From: Phellopilus nigrolimitatus
Taxonomy: Eukaryota > Basidiomycota > Agaricomycetes > Hymenochaetales > Hymenochaetaceae
Length of the DNA stretch: 64,000 bases
NCBI GenBank assembly: GCA_021029095.1
Contig: JAJOHG010000091.1
Location: 44,936 to 108,935, forward strand
Reading direction: 5' to 3'
The notes under the pieces are model-generated. The model ran no database searches, had not been told where the DNA came from, and worked only from the letters and a program-made list of their open reading frames with translations. Shown piece by piece: positions 21,500 to 33,654 of this stretch (position 1 is its first letter; each line of letters starts with the position of its first letter). A program made the position numbers and the translations under genes.

Positions 21500-22271
21500 T
21501 CATGCAATGTCTCGTAAGTGATCGTTCTGCGTTGATTATGCGTCGGTTTGGTGTGGGGGTTTTCATGCTTAGAGCTTTCCTGCGCAAATAACGTGCGTTG
21601 TGTACAATAAGTTGCTGCTTTGCTGTTTATTTATGGTTGATCAGGGCCGTTGGATACGCAGCATTTGCGTGGGAGAACGTGGGAAGACGTGGAATGGTAT
21701 AGTGAGGAACAAACGGATGAGAAAGTGAAGTTCAGACTCAATGCCCAACTGCTATTTAGGGAACTAGATTTTGAGATATGTACCTTTGCTTGAACGGTCA
21801 CATTTGAGTCGGCGAATCTCGTCTGTTGCCTACGTCAAGTCTCCGACTCAAGGACAGACTGAATGGCGGACGTGCTCCGGGAACATTCAGAGCCCGCGCA
21901 CTAGAGCAAACCATCGATTCGTCGGTCTGGCGTGAATACAGCGACAGGCGGTAGGCGTCGCAGGTCCGTTCAACGAAACTGCGTCGGGATCACAAGAAAT
22001 TCGCGTAAGGCTTTGTTGCATTAGTGGCGTCGCCGCCCTTTAAAACGGTATGTTTGGTAGTATGATGTCGCGTTGATTTTCGAGTCGCTCGGGCGCTCAG
22101 AGCCTTCCAGACGAACATGCTGAACGTTGTGAATGAAGAATGAGTGCATAAGACATGCTCACTCGGGTACATTGACGAGTAGGTCACGTTACTACTCAAT
22201 GTGATTATGTGTGGAGGCTCTTCAGGAAGGAAAAGAAAAAAGCTCCTTCCTCCCCTTCGTATTAATTTCTT
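21500..22271. other. intergenic between convergent genes
   Basis: About 770 bp separating the 3' ends of the carboxypeptidase and the permease. No gene or repeat recognised. Confidence 0.45.
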
Positions 22272-24457
22272 TCAAAGAGCTGCAGACTCCTCACCCCCTG
22301 CCACTTGCTCTTTCGGCACGTCATCCCTCACTTTTAGCTCTATCGTCCTTAGCGCTGCGTACAGCGGCGCCGTAGCGGCAATCGCTACGAAAATCCCAAT
22401 GTCCCCTGTGCCTGCGCTCGCGATGGGACCCTCGTACCATGCCTGCGACATGCACGGCACAATGATGCCAAACGATCCGAAGAACGCGAGCACAGCGGCT
22501 AGCCCGAGCGGGAGGGCGCGCGGCATTGCCCATGCGGATACGGGGTAGAGGCGGAACGAGCATCGCCGGAAGACGACGTGTTCGGTGAGCACGATGGCGG
22601 AAAAGCTCGCGGTCCAATAGCCGATTATGCCTGAGGAGCTTTGTAAGGAATAGTCGAGCGAGAGAAGAGAGGTGAAGAGACTTACTGAAAAGGTCGACGA
22701 AAGTCGAATAGAAGTGTGTGGAACCGACAATGGCAACGGGTATCAAACTGTTTTCAGTTCGGATTGTGTAAGTACCGATCGTGACAGTAGCGTAGTTCAG
22801 GGAAGGACCACGCACATCGCTGTCGACACCACAGCATACGCATTTCTCGGCACCTTCGCAAAGAACGGCGCGACGTTCATGAAGCTTGCGCCGAACGAAT
22901 ACATCGTCGGCGCACATGCGCTGGGGACGCTCAGGGCTACCAGCACTGTGAGGAACTTTCCGAAGCCTCCAGACGGCGAGAGGATGGCCTCGAGTAGGCC
23001 ACCGACGTTGCTGCCCCCGGCGTAGCCGGCAGACCACTCTGGCACGAACGGTGCAGCGCAAGCGAAGGCGGCACCGATGCAATGCAGCACGACCTACGTA
23101 TTGTTTGCGAGATTATTCTCCCAAGTTGGGGGAAAAGGACTCACACTGGAAAGCATGAATCCCAAATATGTATAAATAGAAATCCTCCAACTAATCAAGA
23201 GATTAGTCAATTAAATCCAGGAAAATAGATGCAAGTGGTGATGGTACCTCGACGCGTCAGCTCGATGGTAAATACCATAGTCAGACACCATCGTGCACCA
23301 ACTTATGTCCGTCGAGGCAAGGGTCGAAGCAAAAGATACAATAGAAGAGATACCCGGATTTGTTGAGAGCGGCGCCTTCGATAGATTTTTCCCGCCAATT
23401 CCGAGCATGACTATGAAGGTGATCACGTTCGGGATCCACGCAACGCTCTCGTACCAGTGGACTACCCTATAACCACAAAACGTGATCTTGCGTTATGATT
23501 ACAATTAGCAAAAGGAGAGGTATCCAAGAATAAGGCCAACAAATAAACTTACAATAAGTGAAATAACAGCAATAATGACAATCCCGACATTCCAGGACAA
23601 AGTTTTCGAAACACTGGCTAGTGTCTGCCCGCCGATAATACTATTCAGGACCAAGAATCCTTGTAGAGTGAAAACATTCAAAACACTGGGTATTATAGAC
23701 CCTAAATAGCTTTAGAAGGAAAGTCTCAGCTTTGTTGAGACAATCGAGCTGGAGAAAAGAAAAACGCGCCCAAAGGAAAATCGTGATTGAACCATCACAC
23801 GAGTACCGAGCTTTGGCCCAAAAACGCCACTGCAAATTTGTTGATCAAACCATAGTCCAATTTTGAAAAGGTTTGAGATACTAACAAGTAGGCGGGTATA
23901 AGAAAGGCCCTGCAACATCAGCTTCGTCGATGAGAACTTGAGAAGCAGCGAACATTAAAAAGTCAACCCACAACAGGTCCACGATAACAATTACGGCGAA
24001 AGAATCTTTCAAACCAAGTCCGAAGACGGTGGGACCTACTGTACCTGTGCTGAAACTAGATAACTCGATAAGAGAGAGAGGTAACTTAGAGCAGACAGGC
24101 CGACACACGCTAAAACGTTCAAATTTGCGGAGAACCAGACGAAGAACATCTCGTAGAGACGAGTGTCCGTCCTTCGCTCCGCTGGGATCGGCTCGATTCT
24201 GAGAAGAATTTGTTCATGAATCTTTTCGAAGAGTAGAGCGACTATTTTGTACCCGTGTGTTTCTATCTCGAGCAGGGAGAATAGAGCTCGAAACCATGTC
24301 TTTGATCCGCTTCGAGCGACAGGCTCAGAGATTACGATGGACTCGGACTTCGTATCGACGGCATCCGGGACATCGCCTTATATTTTTGTTTCTCGGCTTT
24401 CCTGAACAAAGAATAAGATAGACCCAACGCACCTTTTTCTGGGTCCTGGATCTCCAT
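22272..24457 (-). CDS. Purine-cytosine permease, NCS1 family (Fcy2-like)
   Basis: Plasma-membrane proton symporter for purines and/or cytosine. The start is ATG at 24,457 in a short first exon (MEIQDPEKG), followed by an N-terminal cytosolic stretch ending RIEPIPAERRTDTRLYEMFFVWFSANLNV, which matches the family's entry into TM1. Later exons give TVGPTVFGLGLKDSFAV, IPAYFGVFGPKLGTR with VMVQSRFSFG, IPSVLNVFTLQGFLVLNSII, ITFIVMLGIGGKNL, SDYGIYHRADAS and YGGSNVGG-type loops. The C-terminal exon (ending at 22,272) carries IGYWTASFSAIVLTEHVVFR and SQAWYEGPIA, both NCS1 hallmarks. About ten small introns. One junction near 23,778-23,700 (after RFSFG) has no GT donor in the needed phase, so either a GC donor is used or that site is damaged. 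The gene otherwise looks whole. Confidence 0.82.
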
Positions 24458-24917
24458 CGCGTGATATCGAAGACCGGAGTGCAATCGAGTCTGGAGAAAC
24501 TTCGCACTGAGACGCGTTTTGATTTCCCGAGAACTCGGGAGAGTTGGAAATCACTCGGATTTCAAGGAACGGGACTTAGTAAGGAGCAGAGCAGCCAACA
24601 GCGTCCGGTCTTCAAATCTAGAGGCTTTGATCCTTTGGGTCTCGGCCTTTAGATCATACCTCGAGCAGAACGGGAGTGTTGAGTAAAGACAAGAGAGAAA
24701 GAGCTCGTTATCGGTTCCCAACGCTGCCATTTTTAAGGTGCATGAACTACTTAGGATATCTGCAGTGAAATCAGATCAGTCAAGGGTTGACCCAGGGAAA
24801 GTCCAGGGTTTGCCAAACTTAAAGAAAGCTATTCGTGGGAAGAAAAAAAAACCCTCCGTCAAGCGAATACCGTTGCTGAGCTCCTTATTCAAATATCCGG
24901 GGCGGGTTGGATACGTA
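24458..24917. other. permease upstream region
   Basis: 460 bp between the permease start and a TIR element. No gene seen; it presumably holds the promoter. Confidence 0.4.
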
Positions 24918-25625
24918 CAGTCAAACTTCCCATAATGAATCCTTCTCATAATGCATAACCTCCCGAAATGCATAGACCAAAGGCTCCACCAAGTTGGTAG
25001 TTAGAAAATACCTATAAGATAATGCATAAAAATAATAATGCATATTGCATATGCAAATGGGAAAATTTACTTACGATATGCAGTATGCGAGGTCATTTCA
25101 CTTGTGATTTGCTTTGTGTTTTACTCCTGTATGGTCTCAAACCGTCTCCGTCTCTGTCAACAACATTTTGCACATTGACACAGAGAACATTATGGAGTAA
25201 TGGACCGACCAAAAATCATAGAGCAGGCCCGTATCAACATGGTTGATGGGCTAGTTGATGAGCTGCTGGTAATGTCGCCACCTATTGCATGCCAAGCTAT
25301 AACAGACCTCGAGGCTCGATGTGTACTATTGCAAGCCCGAGATTTAACAGGCTCGCAGCTGTCTTCACAAGCTCAGATGGAAGCTACAGATGGATCAGGT
25401 GGCCAATTTGAAGCAGCCAGGTATCAGCCTATTCTTTTTGGCTTAGGAAATCCTTAAAATCAATTTATATTCACTTTTCGTTGTTATGCCTTCTGCTATC
25501 TTACATCACTTTTAACCAATGTTTTAATTACGTACTAGTTTGTGGGTTTCTCTTACTGCATAACCTCTGAAAATGCATAGCCCGACCCTTCCACCGAACC
25601 CTATGCAGTATGGGAAGTTTGACTG
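24918..25625. mobile_element. 708-bp TIR element with TA duplication
   Basis: The ends CAGTCAAACTTCCCATAATG (left) and CAGTCAAACTTCCCATACTG (right, reverse strand) form inverted repeats, with TA at 24,916-24,917 and 25,626-25,627. GCATAACCTC and ATGCATAG motifs occur near both ends in the same orientation. An 85-codon open frame at 25,200-25,457 has no recognisable transposase motif, so the element looks non-autonomous. A diverged end of the same family lies at 14,732-14,818. Confidence 0.8.
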
Positions 25626-26232
25626 TATATCGTTATCTTGGCCTTTCGGTGGACTTGGGCTGCGGCAGCTTTTTTTCAGTCAGCACAAAGGACTCAATTA
25701 CCAGCTGGCTATATTTGACCTTTATCCATCAGGCCTTGTTTTTTAATCATCTAGCTCTCACTGTCTCCTTCACCGCTAAACATGCTCAGGGATCAATTTT
25801 CGTACTCCTCAATCTCGCTTTCCGTGGAAGTCTGTATCTCTGTATGCAGGGTGATCAGCCCCAGTGACGTCGGGATCTCCTAGCTGTTATCTTTGGAATT
25901 GTATTGAGCGCAACTCCGCTGCCTCGTGTTCTGTGCGCTCTCCTTTCACACTGGCCGTTGCAGCTTTTTTAAAGCACACACGATGGTCTTTATGGGAAAT
26001 TCGACTACGCTCTCCAAGCGTCAATGCGCTTATCGGCGAGGAATGGGAAACTGGTGGAACACTATTATTGTGGGTATGTATGTTGAGAAATACATGGTAT
26101 GATTATTTACAGCGATTTGATGTCATACAATCTCCTAACCATCATCATCATGGTCGTGTGCGTAATACAAAGCGTGTCTCGCTCCTGCCTCCTGGTCGCG
26201 TCCTCCGCACGCCAATCCACCTGATCTTGGCA
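25626..26232. other. intergenic
   Basis: About 600 bp. Short frames only; no gene or repeat recognised. Confidence 0.4.
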
Positions 26233-26757
26233 CTAATAGTGTTTCCGATGCCGCGGTGATGTCGACGTCCGGCGTGGCGCTGTCCATCGGAGCAGCTGGT
26301 CGGTCATTTCGCGCGCGAGGAACACGACGCCGCTGTCGTCCTCACAGAGCACGTTTTGCACGTCAATTGTGGCGAGCACCTGGACATCGCTTGCGGGCAC
26401 TATGGCGCGGTGCGAGAAGCGGAACATTGACCCAAATTCACGCCGGAAGATCGCGACATCCATCGGTGTCATGAAGAGTGGCGTCTTAGGGTTTGAGAGG
26501 AGCGTGTCGGCTGAAGAGCGGTGCAGAGCACGTGCGGAATGGAGAGAGAGGTGTATGTAAGTGCCGTTGTCCCCGTACGCTGCAGTTAAGGACGCGACGC
26601 GACGTACTTTGCACGAGGCATATGTTGTCGTATATCCGCGCGAAGGCGAAGGAGCACTGTTCTTCGAACGGCACGGATTGTGGTGTTTGCAACGCAAGAT
26701 GTCCAGCTGTGGAACTGGGGGCCGCGATGCGAGTGGCGGTCTGTGTCAGAGTGGCCA
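26233..26757 (-). CDS. small uncharacterised protein
   Basis: Not recognised. Exon 1 starts at ATG 26,757 (MATLTQTATRIAAPSS) and reads through AFARIYDNICLVQ to a GTACGT donor near 26,605. A CTTCAG acceptor about 97 nt on joins in phase to DTLLSNPKTPLFMTPMDVA, IFRREFGSMFRFSHRAIVP, VLATIDVQNVLCEDDSG and VVFLAREMTDQLLRW, ending at 26,233. This gives about 143 residues, with no signal peptide or membrane span. The even, non-repetitive composition and in-phase splice support a real gene; the last codons (PRRTSTSPRHRKHY) may belong to an unrecognised intron. A predicted function would be a guess. Confidence 0.45.
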
Positions 26758-29422
26758 TTTTGTTTTGGTTTGGCGGTGACTCGACTTGAGTGCCAGAGAG
26801 TAAACCGTGCAGGAGCAAGAGACGATGTCTGGAAAGCTAAGAGATTTGTAGTGCCAATGTAGACAAAGGTGACAACGGGGGCACTGTTGCTAGTGTCCGG
26901 AGCACAGGAGCGAGGCTGCGTTTTATAAACATCGAGACGCCCTGCCTTGCCACGAACAACCCCGTTCGAAATCTAAGTTCGCGAAGCCAGGCCTTTCCGC
27001 GTCTGTTTAGTCACTCCGGACTGTTCTACTTACATAGGTTAAGGGATCAAAAGCGACTGCCGCGGTAATCGGCGCTCTGAGGGAGCTAACTTCATTTACG
27101 CCACGCACGCGGCAGGAAGCCACTTGCAGAATGCGAATAGCAGATGTTCTTGGCCATGTGCCCGCTGCGCACAATTCAGTCCAACCTCCGCTTTACTCGT
27201 CCCCGGCTGGATGCGCACGGGCAGTGTGCGCAGCGTTTTGGGCGCCACAGTTCCATGGAGCCACTTGCGTTGCTCTCATCTCTGCACTACTTTTACATTT
27301 ATTCCGCGATTCATCGTTCCGAGTCCTCGCGACGTCGGGATTTATCTATTACTTCGCTATGTTTTTCCCGAGTCAATGTCACGGTACGCACGGATGCCGA
27401 CGTAGTCCGATCCGTCGAAGGCCTCTATACTTCCTCTTCTTTTGAGTCTCTTCCAAGCCGATCTTCTCGCCCGTGAACTAAGTGGCACATAGGGCACCAT
27501 CGCATCTCAAGAGTCATATATGCAAAGATGACAACCCAAGATGTTCAAATGACCCATTTGTACAGCGAAGCGCGGCCGCAAAAGTAAACAGCGATTTATA
27601 CCCTCTGTACATGTATAATTACTTGCCTTCATAAACAGCCTAGACAAGACTCCTTGATCCATAAGGCTATCTTCAACTTCGGTGTTCTCCGACTGCGGGG
27701 TCTTCAGCAAAGCCGCACTGTGTCCCAAATTGCTTACAACAAGGTTCGCAGTCCTGTTCTATCTAAGTATGTAGGCAGTGAAGATGAGGACTGTATACGA
27801 GATGCCAACACACAAGCTATGTTCCGATTCTCCAATATCCGCGGACAATCGCCCAAGAAGGATACTATCATGCTATCATAGTATGGAACACTCGAAGCCC
27901 GGTTGTCTGGAAAGCACTTGTGCCTGTCGTGGTCGAGGCTCTTGTAGTCTATTATCTCCTGGTACAACAAGAACCAGGGTGCACTGCGAAGAACATACAC
28001 AGTGGAGCTCGAGTCTGCCACTGCTGAATAGCGACGGGCACTTCATCTACATTACTCGTGACCTTGAATACTTCTCTGCGGGACACATCTTCGCAATTTT
28101 TGTTCATTCTTCATCTTGTGCACCAAAGCATCCGATCAGCTGCTTGTATTCCGTTCACGAGTAGAGAGCCCGGGCGCCTTCTCCCGCTCGTATGTTCGTT
28201 CCGCTCCGAGCCTTGCTTGACCCGGCGGATCCGCTCAGACTGCCCATTGCTCTTGCGTACAGCCAGACTCTCTTGTCGATTTGGTTCCACAGACTCTTTT
28301 TGACTTCTTTTTCTCCGTTCCGAAACGACACACTATGTTGTCCAGACGATTAGCGTGATTCGCGATGCCGCCCGTACGGCTGCGAAAATCCTCGGGCATT
28401 GGCGGTCCGAGTCCGCGAGTCTAGACTCTTGATGAATGGAGCGGGTGGTTCACTATAGGGAATCATATGCTGCCTGGTCTGTACAGCAAAACAGACAACC
28501 AGCTGGATAAGAAAGTGAGGCACCTCGGACCGTTGCCGAATAGAGTTGACGGTGCATCTGTAAGGTGAAAACAGTGTCTCTTGATGGAATCCAAATGAAC
28601 ATGGGCATAGGTGCCTTGCAAGATGAGGCGACTCCAGTGGAGCCGTTTGGCGCCGAAAACTCAGCGGATCTCTGTATGCCTTAAGTCTATTCATAGCACC
28701 GGCAGAGGTCCGAAGCCCCAACCCTAGCTATCTTGCATCCAGTTTGGAAGAGATATCCAAATAGTTTTAAACATACACTGTTCTCATAGTCCGAAATTTG
28801 CCGATTTTCTTGTCTTCTGAGATGTAATGGGCATATTGAAGGCCAAGAGTAGATGTTAGGAAGCTCTCTGTCGCCATGTGACTGCTGGCGACGAAATAAT
28901 CACGGGAAAGCCACTAAAGCGTCCAAAGTGCAGGTGTTCTGCCGGTTCCATACGCCTGAGGCTTCGCGAGAGTAACAGGCGTTTGAATTATAGCATTCAT
29001 GGGTCTAAAGGCCATATGCTCGAACGCGGAAAGTGGAGCAGAACGCGTCGTTTCCTGCCGTCTACAGTTGTCCCGAGCATTTGAGAAATCGAACGATCGT
29101 TGATAACATCACAACACTCGGTTGCAAATCGTCTAGAGAACAATACTGAAGAAGACACGGAGCTGATATGGTCAGGGTACTGAAATGCCCCTAAGACCCT
29201 TCGAGCGCACAATCTGAATGGGAAGTTGGAAAGAAAACCTTTAGACATCAGACAAGAATGGCAAACAACTCACCACTAGGATGGCCAAACACCAAGGCGA
29301 TACCCTCGTAGTGATTTCGAGTAGTTTTTGCATACCTGCATTCGATTAAGTATCCTATTAGATCCTCTTAGCACTTTGCAAGCTTGCTGCATCCATCGAT
29401 CTGAGCCCAAGGCAGCGCGGGA
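26758..29422. other. 2.7-kb gene-poor stretch
   Basis: No frame with coherent splice signals or a recognisable motif on either strand, and no inverted repeat found by eye. The many short overlapping frames are of low quality. This is the longest stretch in the window with nothing recognised. Confidence 0.4.
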
Positions 29423-30145
29423 TCAAAGGGCGTTTCCAGCACCAGCGTCGCCAGGTATGCTCGAAGAACCAGCCGTGCTATTTGCGGCATCGAGAGCAGC
29501 GAGGTGGTCAACAAGGTCATCCATCACGCTACGCTGCCGCACGTGGCCCCTCTCGCCGCCCTCTGGAAAAATGCGCCCACTGTCCGCGCCAGCGCCGCCT
29601 GCCTTCCCGCCAGATCCTCCTTCCGATTCCGACATCCGCACAGGCACGAGCGGCGCACCCTGCGGCTCAAATCCTGGAGCTATACGCCGGAGCGCGTCGC
29701 GCCGCCGCCGGTCCTTATCCTCCGTGCGCTGCTTGAGGTACGCCTCGTGCCGCGCGGTGTGCGCGGCGAGCGTCGAGCGACGTGAAGACTCGAGCATGAA
29801 GACGTGCGGTTCGAGTGTGAACGGGTATACGAACTTTCAGGGTGGTTGAGTTAGGTTCCGAGCAAGTGTGCATGGGGATACGGGGGCGCACATAAGCGTT
29901 GATGTCATCCGGTAGGGGATGAATGTCGGGAGGGGCCTCTATCTAAGCAGACTCTTAGTACTGAAATAGTTTCTTCGTCTGCGAGGCTTTGAATTCCAAG
30001 GGCGAACTTACAGGACGCGGAATGCGCAAGCTGGGAGATTTGATGAATGGGACATGTGCTGCTGGCGCATATTGCGCTATTGTAACATTTTAGTTTCCAT
30101 AAGATTATAATATCAAGCAGTAAAATGCTTACTTTGTTCTGGCAT
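29423..30145 (-). CDS. conserved-looking 179-residue protein, unknown function
   Basis: Exons 30,145-30,133 (only 13 nt), 30,076-30,012, 29,942-29,892 and 29,833-29,423 join in phase. The N-terminal half is Pro-rich with a distinctive core: PFIKSPSLRIPRP, APPDIHPLPDDINAYFVYPF, TLEPHVFMLESSRRSTLAAH. It is followed by a strongly basic helix (ARHEAYLKQRTEDKDRRRRD, LRRIAPGF). A Gly-rich linker then leads to a short amphipathic helix (RQRSVMDDLVDHLAALDAAN). Four exons agreeing in phase through a non-repetitive core strongly suggest a real gene. No membrane span or targeting signal. I do not know the family. Confidence 0.7.
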
Positions 30146-30516
30146 ACTAAGTAATAGTAAGTGTCTTCAGCTAATCAAGGTAGAATGTGGATTTGAACTT
30201 GAAGAGGATGTGCAGTGTCAGCGCGGACCGGCACGTGCCGCCCGAATGCTGGAAATGAAATAAATCGCCGAAGACTTCAATTCGCAACTTCAATCCGCAA
30301 CTTCTCTTGAGATCCAACGAAGCTCCATTTTTATTCAGGTGCATGTATAACACGGATTATCGATTGCATTGCATTGCATTGCGTAAAGGAGAAGTTTTCC
30401 TTTAAATATGTTCCACTCTATGCATGGCCGCAAGGCTGTGAAGGCATTATCTGGTGACTAGGATCGTTGTCGTGTACTCCCTTCTCGAGCTCCAGCTTTC
30501 TTCAAGAGGAACACAA
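30146..30516. other. intergenic with (GCATT)n
   Basis: 370 bp between divergent genes. It includes a GCATT pentamer run (about 30,365-30,382). It probably serves both promoters. Confidence 0.4.
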
Positions 30517-32874
30517 ATGGATCACTGTCTGTGCCTAGCGCATTTGCGCGTCAGCTGCAGTATCTGCAACTCGGATCAAGCTTCTCTTTTCTCGAAGTCC
30601 TCAATCAGCACCAATGCTACGGCCGATAACCTCCCCGGTCCCGGAAGGACGCTTGGATTGGCCTACGGCTTTGCGGGGAGGCGACTGGAGGCGAAGCTCA
30701 GCAGTATAGCAGAGGGGCTGGGTCTGGGGCCTCGTGCAGTCGCGCACAGGATCCAAAAACGCCGCGCCAACTTCGCGTTTGTCAACGACTCCTCCGCTCT
30801 GCCTCTGACCACGGTCAAGGCCCAAAACGAGAAGATTGAGAAGGACTGCCGTCGTTTGCTCAAATACGTCGGGTAATTTATACTAACCGTGCTCGAAAAC
30901 GCAAGAGATAGCTGACTTCATTCAAGTTCGAATGTAGCTTCAACGAGGATGCAAGCCTTGGATCATATCACAGAGTTTTCTGTGAACGATCAATATGTTC
31001 GGGGCCTACTTAAAGTCTTGGGCGCAGTGGAGGCAATAGACCCTTTCCGAAAACACCATACTCCCTGGATGGATCTCGATTCGGATTTGCTTGCTAGCTC
31101 TCGCAAGGCGCTTGTTTCCCTTGCTGATGTGGAGGTGAACGTCCTTGCCAAGAAGATTGATGCGCTCGTCGGATATAAGTATTCCCGCTGGGAAGTCGGA
31201 CAGTGGTTCGACAATCTGGTCCGGTATCTGAAGTTAGTTCTTTTCCCTATTCCCGGAGCAGTATGTTGATTGTAACACGGCAGTGACCCCGACCGTTCTT
31301 TCCTAGTCCTTCGACATATCGAACGGTTTGCGCGAAAAGTTGTCTTGGAGCCCAACGTGGACATAAATAAGCATATCAAGAATCTGGTCTTCGTAATCGA
31401 CTGTTTTCCGGATATACTCGAGTGGGAAAGTCTCGACCGGCTTGTGGAGCAGTTATTTCACGAACTTAAATCGGAAATCGGATATTCGTATACCTACTGC
31501 GAGAATTGGAGCATATTACTGGAAAGAATTATCCAGTGAGTATCGTCGAGCAACTTTTCAGTCCTTTGACTCATCCTTCATTTTCCGCTGCGTAGACATG
31601 CAGATAAATTGCCGCGAACAATGCACTCAGACGCCTTCCGGTGGTTCATGGACTTTGATAGGACCGAAGACCTTGAAGATTACAGTCATGCATTTTTTAC
31701 ATATCTCCTGCTGCGAAGCATCGCTAGTGCATGCGGCACTGAGAATGTTATGTTTCTGACAGATCTGGAACATCTACGAGCGCTATATCCTCATCTTGTT
31801 TTGCTACCACTTGTGAACAGGCTGGTGTGCAAACCAGACCTTGTTCTGTGCCAGGTCTTAAACGAGAGAAAACGTTCTCTCGGAGAAGTATCCTACAGTC
31901 TTCACACTGCAAGTGTTATTTCTCCTGAAATGCTGCAGGAGCTGTGCCAGAACCTGGCTTCCTACGTCGATAGGCGAGTGCATCTTTAATCCGTTCTTTC
32001 TAAATTCTATACATACTTATACTATTCCACGTAGCGAAGACAGTCTTACTCGCGAACGCTCAATTTATAGCGTCAAAGTTATGCTTGCCATTGACATTTA
32101 TTGTCGGACAGCAATGTTGCGAGCGCTCCGCCAGACTCAGTTTGCAAGTGCATCTGAATTTGCGTCGATAGTCGAAGATACCGAGAGCGTGTGTAAACCC
32201 CAAGAGTGGCCTCCAACACTTGCGCGGGATGAGATTCAAGTTTACCGACACTGTGATGCCGACGGAAACTTTCTGCACCTCTGTGTACGACCAACCAACG
32301 TAGTACCATCCGGTTCGATGGCGACTGATGTCCTTTTTGTTCTTAGGATCGCCCATTCGAATGTGAAGAAGTCAATCGAGGCGGGACAATGCAGTGGACC
32401 CATCTCGCAATCGACCGCGAAGACGTGCTGGAGTTACACATACCTCGTGGCGAGGCCATATCCTGCCCCGGCCACCACCTGCTCGTAGCAGGGCGCACAG
32501 TGACCGGCGAGTGCAAATACGTTGCGTACATATCCGGCACATATTCGACTACGCATGTTGCTGTCTCCGAGGGCACGCGTCCCGAGGATGTGTGTTTTCA
32601 TGATGAGTTCTGTGTGGACGGACCGGAAATTAAAATGGCGGATCACTTGACGGTGTACGTCCTTCGCTATGCTCGTTCTGCGTACGCGCGGGTCGCACGC
32701 TATGCCAAGCATATGAACGGAACAAAGGAGCGCCAGGACCCTACGGCAGGCTTTTTCTGGAGGGCTGACTGGGATAGCTATGTTGTCGGTTCGGAAGGTG
32801 ATGAGCAGAAACAGGCGGGCAATTTGTCCGATATATTGAACGTTATCGATCTTAAAGTGATAGAGTATAGTTGA
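30517..32874 (+). CDS. Family B protein B3 (unknown function)
   Basis: Diverged paralogue of B1/B2. Exons 30,517-30,872, 30,948-31,232, 31,284-31,535, 31,596-31,973, 32,035-32,284 and 32,347-32,874 join in phase to 682 residues, with introns at positions equivalent to B1. The N-terminus has a single module (LPGPGRTLGLAYGFAG...LEAKLSSIAEG) where B1 has two. Matching later anchors are ALDHITEFSVNDQY (B1 MEHITKLVINDRY), NDPDRSFLVLRHIE (B1 SDPELSFLALRYIE) and the C-terminal VLELHIPRGEAISCPGHHLL with VYVLRYARS. The intron after 31,973 begins GCGAGT, a GC-AG intron where B1 has GTAAGT. The exon 1/2 acceptor is the least certain junction. No mL44 copy accompanies it. Confidence 0.75.
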
Positions 32875-33654
32875 AGACAATTCAGACTGTACTTTTGCAG
32901 CATGATTACATTCAACAGTTCAAACACGTTTTGAAGATTGTAGACGCGATGCCTGTGCGCTCGTAGTGCATTGCGATACCCGCCAGTCCAATCTGAGGAA
33001 AGCTGACTATAAGGTTTAACATTTGGTGAACTCGCGCACTGTACATGAACGGTCCGAACGCCATCACATCAGACAGATGTGGAGTCATGAATTTGGGGCC
33101 ACACTGTTTCGAAGTGAATCCGAGGTTAAGAGCTGCAGATGCAGAAGGGGAAGAGCCATCGACGGAAATATTAAAAGGGTCCACCGCATCCCAACGACCC
33201 GGTTTCCTTTCGGGCTTGCGAATCCGTAGTCGAAACCAGGATCGCGTATCTTGTCGCTGTTCTGATTGATGATTGTATGTGCGTTGTTCAATCATGTATA
33301 TGCTACAAACCGTTGCATCGTGAATAACTGGCTGTGTATCAAAGTAGTGAATGGGGGTTTTAAATGAAGCAGGTGAATATTAGCAGCACTGCCTGCATAA
33401 AATGCGTGTAAAGTAATATTACAATGAGACCTGCATGAAGAAAGGGTCCGCCTCAGTACCGGTTTTTTATTGAAGAATGAAAGTCGAAATTGAAGAACAT
33501 TAAGAAGCCGCAACCTAGTTATACGAAGCTCGACTGGAAGAACTCACCGAGAATGATAGCAGAGAGCAAAGAACGGAAGAAAAAAATGCCAAGAAGAGAA
33601 AATAAAGAACCGAGCCCTCACTCGCATCGCAACAACCGCTGCCCGCCAGCTTGC
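32875..33654. other. intergenic
   Basis: 780 bp between two convergent genes. A 128-codon minus-strand open frame (32,912-33,295) has no recognisable motif and I do not call it. Nothing else seen. Confidence 0.4.

Noticed and set aside
25200..25457. 85-codon frame in the 708-bp TIR element as a transposase remnant
   Set aside because: No DDE/HTH motif and too short; the element is better treated as non-autonomous.
32912..33295. 128-codon minus-strand frame between B3 and the UBL3-like gene
   Set aside because: No recognisable motif, would overlap the likely 3' ends of both convergent neighbours, and no in-phase exon partners.
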